DNA of 64,000 nt from Aeromonas bivalvium (lineage in GTDB: Bacteria; Pseudomonadota; Gammaproteobacteria; Enterobacterales; Aeromonadaceae), in NCBI RefSeq assembly GCF_000819765.1, contig NZ_CDBT01000027.1, forward strand, positions 26,059 through 90,058, written 5' to 3'. The notes beneath the pieces are model-generated. The model worked only from the letters and a program-made list of their open reading frames with translations. It searched no databases and had not been told where the DNA came from. Made by a program: the position numbers and the translations under genes. Positions 27,801 to 35,472 of the stretch are shown here, piece by piece. Each line of letters starts with the position of its first letter. Positions within the stretch are counted from its first letter, which is position 1.

Positions 27801-29717
27801 CTGACCAGCAAGGTGCTGCCCGATGGTCAAGAGATCAGCTTCCACTATGATGCACACGGCCAGCTCACCTCGGTAGAGGACGGTCACTGGCCCCTGGCCT
27901 TCAGCTATGACAAGGCGGGCAGGCTGACCGCCGAGCATCAGGGCTGGGCCTCCAGCTACTTCAAGCACGACGCCCTGGGCCAGCTAAGCCAATGGCGGCT
28001 GCCCGATGGCAACCGCCTCGACTACCAGCATCACAATGGCACCCTGACCGGGATCGATCTCAATGGGAGCGAGCTGACACGCCACCAGATCGTCGCCGGG
28101 CTTGAGTTGCGCCGCAGCCAGGGCGCCCTCAGCCAGCAGTATGAATATGACGAGCAGGGTCGGCTCACGGCCCTGAGGCTGCAGGCAGGGCAGCAGATCA
28201 CCCATCAGCGCCAATACGGCTATGACAGAAGCGGCAACCTGCTGCACATCCGGGACAGTCAGCAGGGAGAGAGCCGCTATGACTATGACCCTCTTGACCG
28301 GCTGCTGGAGGTGCGCGGCGATCTGAGCGAACGCTTCCTGCACGATCCCGCCGGCAACCTGCTCAGCCAGACCCAGGGCAGCGCCTTCACCAGCGCCCGC
28401 ACCCAGGGCAACCGCCTGCTCTTTAGCGGTGATCGTCACTTCGACTATGACGAGTTTGGCCGCCTGACGACAGAGCGGTGCGGCAAGGGCCAAGCCCTGG
28501 TCACCCGCTATGAATACGACTGCCAGCATCGACTGATCCAGGCCGAGCTGCCTGATGGCAGTACGGCTCGCTACCACTACGACGCCTTTGGCCGCCGCAT
28601 TCGCAAGACCCTCGCTCGGCAGGGACAGGATCCGCTCATCACCGAGTTCCTGTGGCAGGCCAACAACCTCATCGCGGAAAGCTGCAGCGACGACACCTAT
28701 CGCAGCTTCATTTACGAGCCAGGCAGCTTCAGGCCCCTGGTGCAACTGGAGGGAGAAGGGGAAGCGGCAGAGCCATATCACTACCAGCTCGATCAGATAG
28801 GCACCCCACTGGCACTCACCAGCCATAGCGGTCAGACCGCCTGGCGAGTGCGCTATCGCGCCTATGGCAATGTCTGGAAGCAGGAAATCGCCGAGGTCGA
28901 GAGCCCGCTCCGTTTTCAGGGCCAGTACCATGACGCCGAAACCGGGCTGCACTACAACCGCCACCGCTACTACCAGCCCGACACGGGTAGATTTATCACC
29001 CCCGACCCTATTGGCTTACTCGGTGGATTAAATAACTATCGATATGGAACCAATCCTGCGAGATGGGTTGATCCGTTAGGCCTGAGCAATCAAGATGTAC
29101 TGTGTCCTGGCGGCGCGGTAAAAGCTGCAAATACAGCTGGCGCAACCAAGCCCGCGGATATGCCGATAACACAGGATAAATATGACGAGATAATAAACCT
29201 CGAGCGAGGCAACCGTCCTGAAAACCCCAAGTCATATCTTCCTAGTGAGTATGTTGATGCCCATGAGAAGCTGTTCGAAGAGCAAGGCGGTGGTTTTTTT
29301 CAATTTGCTAACTGGCTCAACCCAAAGAGTCCTCACAAAACACTCCCCAAAGGGAAATTTGTCGGACTATCTGGAGATATGGATGTAGTATTTGACAATG
29401 CGAAGAAAATTCAAGATCCAATGAGCCGAGCAAGATACTTGGATAAAGAGCTTGCGCTAGGCTTAAATGAAGTCCAGCTACAAGAAATCAGCCAAAGTGA
29501 GATCTACTATATTAGAATCAAGCCAGGCGACAAGCGATTCAATTACAAAATGCCCACAGGAAATGAGCCAGGGGCACTTTCAGGAGAGTGGGTTCCTGGT
29601 GGGAAAACTAAAGGCGGAGCAAAAGAAGCCGCACTACATGGCGCAGAAAAAATCAAACACGATGGTTATGTGGATAAACTTATTAGCTATTTCGATGACG
29701 CGACGAGACTACAATGA
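24810..29717 (+). CDS. Rhs-repeat T6SS effector with variable C-terminal toxin
   Basis: This is a 1635-residue polymorphic toxin. Residues 1-150 include a small beta domain (K-G-R-Y-V-N-D-G, L-E-P-G-K-S-Y-R-V-S-F-Y-P-D). A hydrophobic stretch at about 270-305 could insert in membranes. A DUF6531 segment (N-C-P-V-S-M-V-T-G-E-E) starts near 417. YD repeats run from about 540 to 1395 and form the toxin-encasing shell. The core ends with P-D-P-I-G-L near 1397 and D-P-L-G-L at 1421, the usual self-cleavage border. The last 210 residues are an AT-rich tip with E-W-V-P-G-G-K-T-K-G-G-A-K-E-A; its activity is not recognised. No PAAR motif was found. The DUF4123 gene upstream is the likely loader. Confidence 0.93.
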   Translation: MSNAGQQLFSQVIKDYQQSLAAYRKDAESYWLGETFGMNMEQTIKVGDQKITASTSSSEVESVVTQCPLSGTLRLVHMFESVRFIPIGNTPYKIEPVKRVKGRYVNDGPIKSGTLDAKGIAEVVQLEPGKSYRVSFYPDLHKSDLETLFASYAPVQADLVAWLTQEWNASLSQDWDRYTASGAGLGSHAGAAVSGIGKALVSVWDDLKTIYDLLAHPQENLEKLAEFGIDAAAMAATGASQIEAGLLVLQDEALLYLYANALISWLRLLPPDQQTEFGAQVVATVLFDVLVGVVLTGGAGLAARYGVKAIGAAKQSERITRLVGALVELSKKHNLAQHAQGVKKVLLAGENKLNPGKKANLDLVDGGTTTKLEQGTAVTRDHHATTRIEQADNTPDSSSPATTGSGHASQRENETCLNNCPVSMVTGEELLALDDGQLPGMLPFTFTRLYRTSAVAMDSGMGAGWSHSLSHRLARHGDTLTWWDSEAKAITLPHPTRQMPMATNRLAKAAVYLGDDADEVIVAQADSPFLHFRWQGNTGRLTALSDTYGNRLEVRHDDQGRPSRVENQAGLALRLRHDNRRITAIELQRFDGIQWQSLTTLQRYHYNSQGQLGAAENGAGERECYEYRADGVILARRLAGGASFFWEWQGEGHLARAIRHWSDVAGFDVRYDWDDEKGQVTVNNADGSQEVYQHDDNARLIRQQDPDGAVSEFVYNDKGQKVLARDGLGAETRYQYDDRGQLSLEIAPDGSQTVYHYWDGKLRKLEQGDREWRFEHNEQGDPVRRLDPLGQQTRYGYTAQGKLAWVEQADGSRIQLGWNRLGQLIEEKAADGTLTRWRYDERGRQILRQDARGAITRYEWDDADRLRQITLPGGGTRRFQYNPYGKVTHEWDEQGRETRYEYHDRLHLISRRINPDGSELKYRYDNAKRFLSQIENEHGEQHRIHYHPNGLVAEETGFDGRTSRYAYDLNGRLTEKTEVGRSGTELVTLYRRDVMGRLTSKVLPDGQEISFHYDAHGQLTSVEDGHWPLAFSYDKAGRLTAEHQGWASSYFKHDALGQLSQWRLPDGNRLDYQHHNGTLTGIDLNGSELTRHQIVAGLELRRSQGALSQQYEYDEQGRLTALRLQAGQQITHQRQYGYDRSGNLLHIRDSQQGESRYDYDPLDRLLEVRGDLSERFLHDPAGNLLSQTQGSAFTSARTQGNRLLFSGDRHFDYDEFGRLTTERCGKGQALVTRYEYDCQHRLIQAELPDGSTARYHYDAFGRRIRKTLARQGQDPLITEFLWQANNLIAESCSDDTYRSFIYEPGSFRPLVQLEGEGEAAEPYHYQLDQIGTPLALTSHSGQTAWRVRYRAYGNVWKQEIAEVESPLRFQGQYHDAETGLHYNRHRYYQPDTGRFITPDPIGLLGGLNNYRYGTNPARWVDPLGLSNQDVLCPGGAVKAANTAGATKPADMPITQDKYDEIINLERGNRPENPKSYLPSEYVDAHEKLFEEQGGGFFQFANWLNPKSPHKTLPKGKFVGLSGDMDVVFDNAKKIQDPMSRARYLDKELALGLNEVQLQEISQSEIYYIRIKPGDKRFNYKMPTGNEPGALSGEWVPGGKTKGGAKEAALHGAEKIKHDGYVDKLISYFDDATRLQ

Positions 29718-30175
29718 TGAAATTATATGAAGGTGTGGAATTTGTATCAGAGTTCAAGAAAAACCCATGTAACTTCTTTAAAGGAAAGGAAGGCTTCTTA
29801 GTGGTAGACCGCGATTGGGGAGATCATAGCCACCACCGCTCAATAAAGTACCTCCTCACATATATTGAGAGGGGGATGTTATCACTGCAAGACCTTGAGG
29901 AAGGAGTGAATATATTTATATGTTCGCTAGACAAAGACTGTGAAGACGACTTATTTCAACTGACCGCAAACGCTTGCTATATCTACTGCTCAATATATGA
30001 AGATAACTTTTACCAGTATAGATTGAAAGATGACTTTTTTTTGCCTGGGCACGCTTGTCATAACGAAGCAAAAAGATACATTGAGAGCGTAAGTTTTAAT
30101 TACAGCGATCAACACTACGTCTCTTTAATAAAGAAAGAATACCCTCAATCAGGTTTAGCAAACATTCTACGCTGA
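29714..30175 (+). CDS. Putative immunity protein for the Rhs toxin
   Basis: This encodes 153 residues, rich in Asp, Glu, Tyr and Phe, with no signal peptide, so it is cytoplasmic. The ATG overlaps the rhs stop (ATGA at 29714-29717), the standard arrangement of an immunity gene. Base composition is much more AT-rich than the rhs core and matches that of the toxin tip, showing that toxin and immunity moved together. No family was recognised. Cognate neutralisation of the preceding toxin is inferred from position. Confidence 0.75.
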   Translation: MMKLYEGVEFVSEFKKNPCNFFKGKEGFLVVDRDWGDHSHHRSIKYLLTYIERGMLSLQDLEEGVNIFICSLDKDCEDDLFQLTANACYIYCSIYEDNFYQYRLKDDFFLPGHACHNEAKRYIESVSFNYSDQHYVSLIKKEYPQSGLANILR

Positions 30176-30330
30176 TGCTTCTCTTTGCATGAAAGCAGTA
30201 CCTATACTAGCTGAGCACTTTAAAGTGACTTATAGAAAAAATACTTAATAAACGAGCGCATGATTAAATAAATTTAAACAAGAATATTGCAACACCCACT
30301 ATTTTTACCAAAGCGTTGTGGGTTAAGTAA
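30176..30330. other. AT-rich junction with no gene
   Basis: This is spacer DNA between the first immunity gene and the second rhs remnant. It is AT-rich, with in-frame stops and no Shine-Dalgarno sequence followed by an open frame. It marks where rhs core sequence restarts abruptly. Confidence 0.5.
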
Positions 30331-30744
30331 GGTGGTGAGAGCCGCAGCGACGGCACCTATCGCAGCTTCATCTACGAGCCAGGCAGCTTCAGGCACCTGG
30401 TCCAGCTGGAGGGAAAAGGGGAAGCAGCAGAGCCATATCACTACCAGCTCGATCAGATAGGCACCCCGCTGGCACTCACCAGCCATAGCGCTCAGACCGC
30501 TTGGCGAGTGCGCTATCGCGCCTATGGTAATGTCTGGAAGCAGGAGATCGCCGAGGTCGAGAGCCCGCTCCGTTTTCAGGGCCAGTACCATGACGCCGAA
30601 ACCGGGCTGCACTACAACCGCCACCGCTACTACCAGCCCGACACGGGTAAATTTATCACCCCCGACCCGATAGGCTTGGCCGGTGGCTTGAACAACTACC
30701 AGTACGCCCCCAACCCCACCGGCTGGGTGGATCGCTGGGGTTGA
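30331..30744 (+). pseudogene. Displaced rhs core fragment (second tip)
   Basis: About 400 bases nearly identical to the end of the full rhs gene (28690-29100) are placed after an in-frame stop at 30328. The frame encodes the last 130 or so core residues through P-D-P-I-G-L-A-G-G-L-N-N-Y. The D-P-L-G-L junction is then broken. Compared with the third copy, CT is replaced by G near 30733, a net loss of one base. The frame therefore ends W-V-D-R-W-G-stop. It was probably an older C-terminal end of the same rhs gene, displaced when a new tip was gained. Confidence 0.85.
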
Positions 30745-31232
30745 TGTTTAAAGCGGCTAATTGCCCATCAGAAGGCCCAACATCTCCCAATCCAATTGAT
30801 AAGCCAAGTGAGCCACCAAGTGTAGTTGTCGCTAGAGAACGGCAAAATCAAATGCTGGTTGATGACGTGGGGTATAATATAAGTCCCACTAGCTGGGACC
30901 AATATCCGTCGATCGGGCGAGATGGGACTTTTGTAACCGATACGCGAGGGGTGATGAAGTACTTTGAAGATGCTAGGAGTGGTGAAGTAACCATTTCAAA
31001 AATAATGGCTGCCGCTATTGAAAATGATATAGGATTAAATCCAGGGTCATTATCAGAAGGTTTTAATGTGCGAGAAATAAAAGGAATAAACAGTATGAGC
31101 CCTCGTAGCCAATTATCTGGAAACGATTATTTCAAGGGGGCTGGCCAGCATCTTCCTGGGGGCGCTCCAGAGCTAGTTATAGATTCTGTACCGACATCAA
31201 CCCCGATAATGTTAAGGGTGAAAGTTGAATGA
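30744..31232 (+). CDS. Orphan Rhs toxin tip (uncharacterised)
   Basis: This encodes 162 residues from an ATG that shares one base with the stop of the rhs fragment (TGATG). Before the frameshift it was the C-terminal toxin of the displaced rhs copy. It contains W-D-Q-Y-P-S-I-G-R-D-G-T-F-V-T-D and a G-A-G-Q-H-L-P-G-G-A-P-E-L-V-I-D end. The end looks like the conserved core of a polymorphic toxin domain I could not name. It is AT-rich. It could still be made by translational coupling but would lack the Rhs shell for secretion. Confidence 0.65.
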   Translation: MFKAANCPSEGPTSPNPIDKPSEPPSVVVARERQNQMLVDDVGYNISPTSWDQYPSIGRDGTFVTDTRGVMKYFEDARSGEVTISKIMAAAIENDIGLNPGSLSEGFNVREIKGINSMSPRSQLSGNDYFKGAGQHLPGGAPELVIDSVPTSTPIMLRVKVE

Positions 31233-31558
31233 AAATAATACCGAGTGATTCAATTGTTGTATCCGAACTAGCAGGGAACACAATTAAGATAAGAGTCATT
31301 GAAAAGTCTCTGGTTAATGCAATGTCTAGCCTTGGTTTTTCTCATGATGGTGATTTTATGACCCTCACCATTATCGATGAAGAGCAAAAAATAAAAATAA
31401 TAAACAATTTGATTGAACATGAAGCGCTCTTTACTTATGGGCATGGATGGTATCCTTCAGAAGTAGTTGGTTTTTATAAGGATAAACATATGATATCGAA
31501 AGAGTACAATGTTATATCTTGGAGCAGCCCAAGCGAATACTCAATATGTAGAAAATAA
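31229..31558 (+). CDS. Putative immunity protein for the second tip
   Basis: This encodes 109 residues, overlapping the orphan toxin by 4 bases (ATGA). It is AT-rich, with no signal peptide or membrane segment. The open frame is intact although the toxin lost its Rhs carrier, as expected if protection against sister cells is still useful. No family was recognised. The role is inferred from the overlap. Confidence 0.65.
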   Translation: MKIIPSDSIVVSELAGNTIKIRVIEKSLVNAMSSLGFSHDGDFMTLTIIDEEQKIKIINNLIEHEALFTYGHGWYPSEVVGFYKDKHMISKEYNVISWSSPSEYSICRK

Positions 31559-31656
31559 TTTCAGTTCGGCTGTTAGCTTGATGTTACTCATTTCCACAAG
31601 AAATGACATTGAAAAGGATTCTAGGACCCACACTGTTTTGATGCAGACGCAATGGG

Positions 31657-32688
31657 TTGAATAGGGGCGGACTGCTAGATAGCCGCACAACCTGCTACGA
31701 CTACGATGCCTTCGGCCGCCGCATTCGCAAGGCGGTAACGGACGGATCCGATGAGCAGATCACCGAGCTCCTGTGGCAGGCCAACAACCTCATCGCGGAG
31801 AGCCGCAGCGACGGCACCTATCGCAGCTTCATTTACGAGCCAGGCAGCTTCAGGCCCCTGGTCCAACTGGAGGGAGAAGGGGAAGCGGCAGAGCCATATC
31901 ACTACCAGCTCGATCAGATAGGCACCCCGCTGGCGCTCACCAGCCATAGCGGTCAGACCGCCTGGCGAGTGCGCTATCGCGCCTATGGCAATGTCTGGAA
32001 GCAGGAAATCGCCGAGGTCGAGAGCCCGCTCCGTTTTCAGGGCCAGTACCATGACGCCGAAACCGGGCTGCACTACAACCGCCACCGCTACTAGCAGCCC
32101 GACACGGGTAGATTTGTCACCCCCGACCCGATAGGCTTGGCCGGTGGCTTGAACAACTACCAGTACGTCCCCAACCCCACCGGCTGGGTGGATCCTCTGG
32201 GGTTAAGCAATGTGCCGGGGCAGTGTCCTAAGAGTGATTTCCCCTCGGCCCGTTCAAGAGTCCCTCCGGAACAACAGGATGTATTCGGGCAGTTTGAACG
32301 GCATCATGCAAGACAGTTTGCGGATGACGATGCCTTAGTCAGTGCATTTGAAGAGGTGAGAGAAAAAGAATCACCATGGCCAGTGGGCTTTACGCCAAAA
32401 ACGCAAACCATGAATGCTGGCGAAGAAATACGGATGATTGTAAATAGAGGTGCAGAGAATACTCCCGGGAGATTTGCCACCACTGATGACATTCCAAACT
32501 AAAGTTATGGCAGGAACATTCTTGCCATAAAAGAAGAATGGAAAGAGACCTTGGATTTAGTCGTTACCTATAGGCTAAGAAAATCTTTAGATGTACTGAG
32601 TGGGCCTGTAGGACCACAGATAGAGCGCCTACCTGACGGAAGATATAACTACCTGCCCGGCGGGGGGGCAAGTGAAATTAAACGATGA
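31657..32688 (+). pseudogene. Third rhs C-terminal tip broken by two in-frame stop codons
   Basis: One reading frame runs from 31657 to a TGA at 32686-32688, interrupted only by TAG at 32092-32094 and TAA at 32500-32502. The TAG replaces the second Tyr-Gln step of the conserved R-H-R-Y-Y-Q-P-D motif (C to G change). After it the core continues through P-D-P-I-G-L and W-V-D-P-L-G-L. A toxin domain follows (Q-F-E-R-H-H-A-R-Q-F; G-F-T-P-K-T-Q-T-M-N-A-G-E-E-I-R). Beyond the TAA it continues with W-K-E-T-L-D-L-V-V-T-Y-R-L and ends Y-L-P-G-G-G. The end loosely recalls NAD-glycohydrolase or ADP-ribosyltransferase toxins, a weak guess. No indel is needed, so decay is recent. Confidence 0.8.
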
Positions 32689-32784
32689 GGCGTGGGCAGC
32701 AGCAAGACCAAACAAATATAATTAATACACTAACAGCCATTATTTTGACATTGTTAAGATAGAAGAGCTACCACAGGACTAACC

Positions 32785-33171
32785 ATGAAGCAGGACATAT
32801 TCAAATATATCAAGAATGGCTCTCGTCACCTAGTATCATGGATGCACTCAGGTGTTGAGGTAACTATAGATTGTACAGATGACACTGCTGCATTTATGTC
32901 AAAAGATCAACAACATATTGTTGTGGAAAACTGGAAAGATAAAAAGCTGGAAATTTATTCAGCTCGTGGTGACAAGCTAGGAGCCATATCAATTGAAAGC
33001 AATATGTTTAGTTATAGAGGGCTTAACTACTGTCATACTTCTTCATCAGGAATATCCATAATCGTCATACCAAAAGATGGTTTATTTGATAACCCTCATG
33101 ATGATTTAATTCAACTAGATGTTGATGTTAAAAATATGAAAATTGGTAAAAAGGTAGCCATCTATCGGTAG
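32785..33171 (+). CDS. Putative immunity protein for the third tip
   Basis: This encodes 128 residues, AT-rich, with an AGGA site before the ATG and no signal peptide. It stands 97 bases after the end of the broken third toxin, where its immunity gene is expected. It contains alternating hydrophobic beta strands and Asp-rich turns (D-N-P-H-D-D-L-I-Q-L-D-V-D-V). No family was recognised. Confidence 0.6.
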   Translation: MKQDIFKYIKNGSRHLVSWMHSGVEVTIDCTDDTAAFMSKDQQHIVVENWKDKKLEIYSARGDKLGAISIESNMFSYRGLNYCHTSSSGISIIVIPKDGLFDNPHDDLIQLDVDVKNMKIGKKVAIYR

Positions 33172-33174
33172 TCA

Positions 33175-33618
33175 GTGAAGAATAAAAATATTGGGACACC
33201 CACCATCGACTGCATTACCTTGGCACCCCGCTGGCACTCACCAGCCATAGCGGTCAGACCGCCTGGCGATTTGGAGCAACAGATGCGCCAGGTCTACTCA
33301 GTCGAGGGACGGTATGACAGGCGAAATCGCCTCTACTTTGGCCTGGCTCCCGGTGGTTATTTTGAGGTTGTGCTAACCGGTGGCGGATTGCAACTAAGCC
33401 CTGACCTGCTGCTCACTCGCGGTATCGCCGAAGAGGTGACCGACGATTGGTATGACAAGAAAGTTCCGGTGGCCCGCCAATATGGCATGGATGATTTCGA
33501 CAAGAAATATGGCGAGCTATTCAAACAATACCCGTTGCCACTCGGTATGGACTGGGCCCCCATCATGGATGACTACCGCGCCAAACAACCCAGGACGGAT
33601 CTTGAGCCAGTCAACTAA
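33175..33618 (+). pseudogene. Frame containing an rhs scar fused to an unknown protein end
   Basis: The open frame (147 codons) starts 4 bases after the preceding stop. Bases 33222-33269 are a 48-base fragment of the rhs core read in the wrong frame, so the first 32 codons are not a natural protein. The true coding part starts near the ATG at 33283 or was cut there. It is GC-richer than the toxin tips and contains G-L-A-P-G-G-Y-F-E-V-V-L-T-G-G and a Trp- and Asp-rich end. It probably is the 3' piece of another gene joined by recombination through rhs sequence. Confidence 0.55.
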
Positions 33619-33916
33619 ACACTCTTGACCACAATGTTGGCCATCTGCATTCAGGCGGTCAACATTCCCTCTCTACACCGTCATTACCATCCTGTGCTCC
33701 CCGCTGAAAGTCACCGCGACGGCTGGCCGGAAAGAGGCCCCCTGAGCCAAGCCCAACCTCTGGACAACAAGCAGGGCAGTCCTCAAGCCCAAAGGAATAG
33801 AAAGATCGGGCATCCTCGATGCCAACAATATGCGAATAGTCCTGATACGGCAGCTAACTGTCCCAACCAGCCATTCGCCAACAGCCATTCACTAACCACC
33901 CCGTGAACCAATTACC
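33619..33916. other. Intergenic stretch, no supported feature
   Basis: About 300 bases lie between the rhs island and the Sel1 lipoprotein gene. One 93-codon frame crosses it, but it is Pro- and Gln-rich, lacks a ribosome site and does not look like a protein. No terminator or promoter stands out. Confidence 0.4.
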
Positions 33917-35284
33917 ATGAAAAAACTCTCCCCCGTATTGCTTGTATTACTGCTCGCCGGCTGTATCAGCCAGTCCAGCCACGTATCCGATGCCGAGTTG
34001 CAAACCGCCGCCCAGCAGGGCCAGGGTCAGGCCCAGTATGAGCTGGCCGAGCGACTGGCTGCCAAGCCTGACTATCCTGCAGCCATGGGCTGGATGAAAC
34101 GGGCCAGCGAGCTTGGCACTCTCAACACAGACGCCGAACTGAGGGGCAAGGCGGCGCTGCAGGTCGGCAACTGGTATCAGGCCGGCCTGGGTGAGCCCAG
34201 AAACCTGACTCGGGCCAGAGAATGGTGGCAAAACGCCGCCAGGCTCGGCAACGAGGAGGCCGGTTATCAACTTGGCCTCGATTGCCAGACCCGCCACGGG
34301 GGCAAGTTGGTCGAGGAGTGTCTCGACTGGCTGACCCCGGCCGCCGAAGAGGGCCATGCACAGGCTCAGTTGCTGCTGGGACAGTGGTATGCCACTCAGC
34401 CCGATGGCAGCGAGGAGGCGCTGCACTGGCTGACCGCGTCCGCCAAGCGGGGAGATCGCCAGGCTCAGTACCAGCTGGGGCAGCGTTATGAGCAGGGGCT
34501 CGGCGTCACCCAGAGTCAAGAGATCGCCACCCAATGGTATAAGCAGGCCGCCGACCAGCAACAGCCCGACGCCCTGCTGATCCTGGCCAAACGAGCCGAT
34601 GCCAAAGAGGCCACCGATCTCTACCAAAGAGCCGCCGATGGGGGCTCCGCCGAGGCGCAGCTCTGGCTGGGCCTAGCCTATATGAAGGGGGATCCTCTGG
34701 CACACAACCCGAGCCAGGGACACTACTGGCTCACCCTGGCGGCAGGACAGGGCAACCATGAGGCCGAGTATCAGCTCAGCTTGCAGCAGAGCGAGGCCGA
34801 TCAGCGGGAACGCTGGCTGACCCTGGCCGCCGATGGCGGTCTGGCCCGCGCCCAGTACGATCTGGGTCAGTTGCACCAGCAGGCGGGTGATCTCGAGGGG
34901 GCAAGGCGCGAATATGCCAGAGCGGCGGCGCAGCATGAGGTGGATGCCCGCTACGCCTATGGCGAGATGCTCCGCCTGGGCCAGGGGGGCAAGGCCGACT
35001 ATGGCGCCGCCTTCAAGGAGTATCGCCTGGCCGCCAATCAGGGCCACCAGCCGTCCCAATACCGCATGGGCATGATGCGTGAACAGGGACTGGGGGCGCC
35101 GCGCAACCAGATCCAGGCCTATGCCTGGTACCTGCTCGCGGCCACCAATGGCGAGCCGCAAGCGTCCCAGGCCCGCGACGAGCTGGAGCAGGCCCTGCAA
35201 GCCAAGGAGAAACAGGCGGGCCAGAAGCTGGCACAACACTGGTACGTCAAGCTGGGGGGGCAGGCCCATCCCTTCCCCGGTTGA
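33917..35284 (+). CDS. Sel1-repeat lipoprotein
   Basis: This is a 455-residue lipoprotein with the signal peptide L-L-V-L-L-L-A-G-C, so Cys16 is acylated. The mature protein is almost entirely Sel1-like (TPR-related) repeats of about 36 residues, e.g. A-Q-Y-E-L-A-E-R-L, A-Q-Y-Q-L-G-Q-R-Y-E-Q-G-L-G-V and P-S-Q-Y-R-M-G-M-M-R-E-Q-G-L-G-A. Such solenoids scaffold protein complexes at the envelope, and AlgK-type secretins partners are examples. It is a single gene, separated from the downstream sulfatase by 188 bases. Its partner is unknown. The last repeats, ending in W-Y-V-K-L-G, are the best conserved. Confidence 0.85.
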   Translation: MKKLSPVLLVLLLAGCISQSSHVSDAELQTAAQQGQGQAQYELAERLAAKPDYPAAMGWMKRASELGTLNTDAELRGKAALQVGNWYQAGLGEPRNLTRAREWWQNAARLGNEEAGYQLGLDCQTRHGGKLVEECLDWLTPAAEEGHAQAQLLLGQWYATQPDGSEEALHWLTASAKRGDRQAQYQLGQRYEQGLGVTQSQEIATQWYKQAADQQQPDALLILAKRADAKEATDLYQRAADGGSAEAQLWLGLAYMKGDPLAHNPSQGHYWLTLAAGQGNHEAEYQLSLQQSEADQRERWLTLAADGGLARAQYDLGQLHQQAGDLEGARREYARAAAQHEVDARYAYGEMLRLGQGGKADYGAAFKEYRLAANQGHQPSQYRMGMMREQGLGAPRNQIQAYAWYLLAATNGEPQASQARDELEQALQAKEKQAGQKLAQHWYVKLGGQAHPFPG

Positions 35285-35472
35285 GCCCCTCGTCCCTACG
35301 CAAGCAAGAAACCCTTCACGGCTCGCCGCGAGTTTCCTTATCATAGGGGTCGATGTCGCCCGCCGTTGGGGCGTGCCCGCAGCAAGCGGCGGGTCGCATC
35401 CTGGCCCGGCGCCACGGGCCATGGCATCACGATCTCCGATCGGCCCCCAGGGGCCGGTTTTATTGGTAGTGA

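Noticed and set aside
30274..30624. Minus-strand frame that repeats at three rhs tips
   Set aside because: It recurs only because the rhs core sequence is repeated; it is an antisense shadow.
33625..33906. 93-codon frame before the Sel1 lipoprotein
   Set aside because: Low-complexity Pro/Gln composition, no ribosome site, and the real gene starts at 33917.
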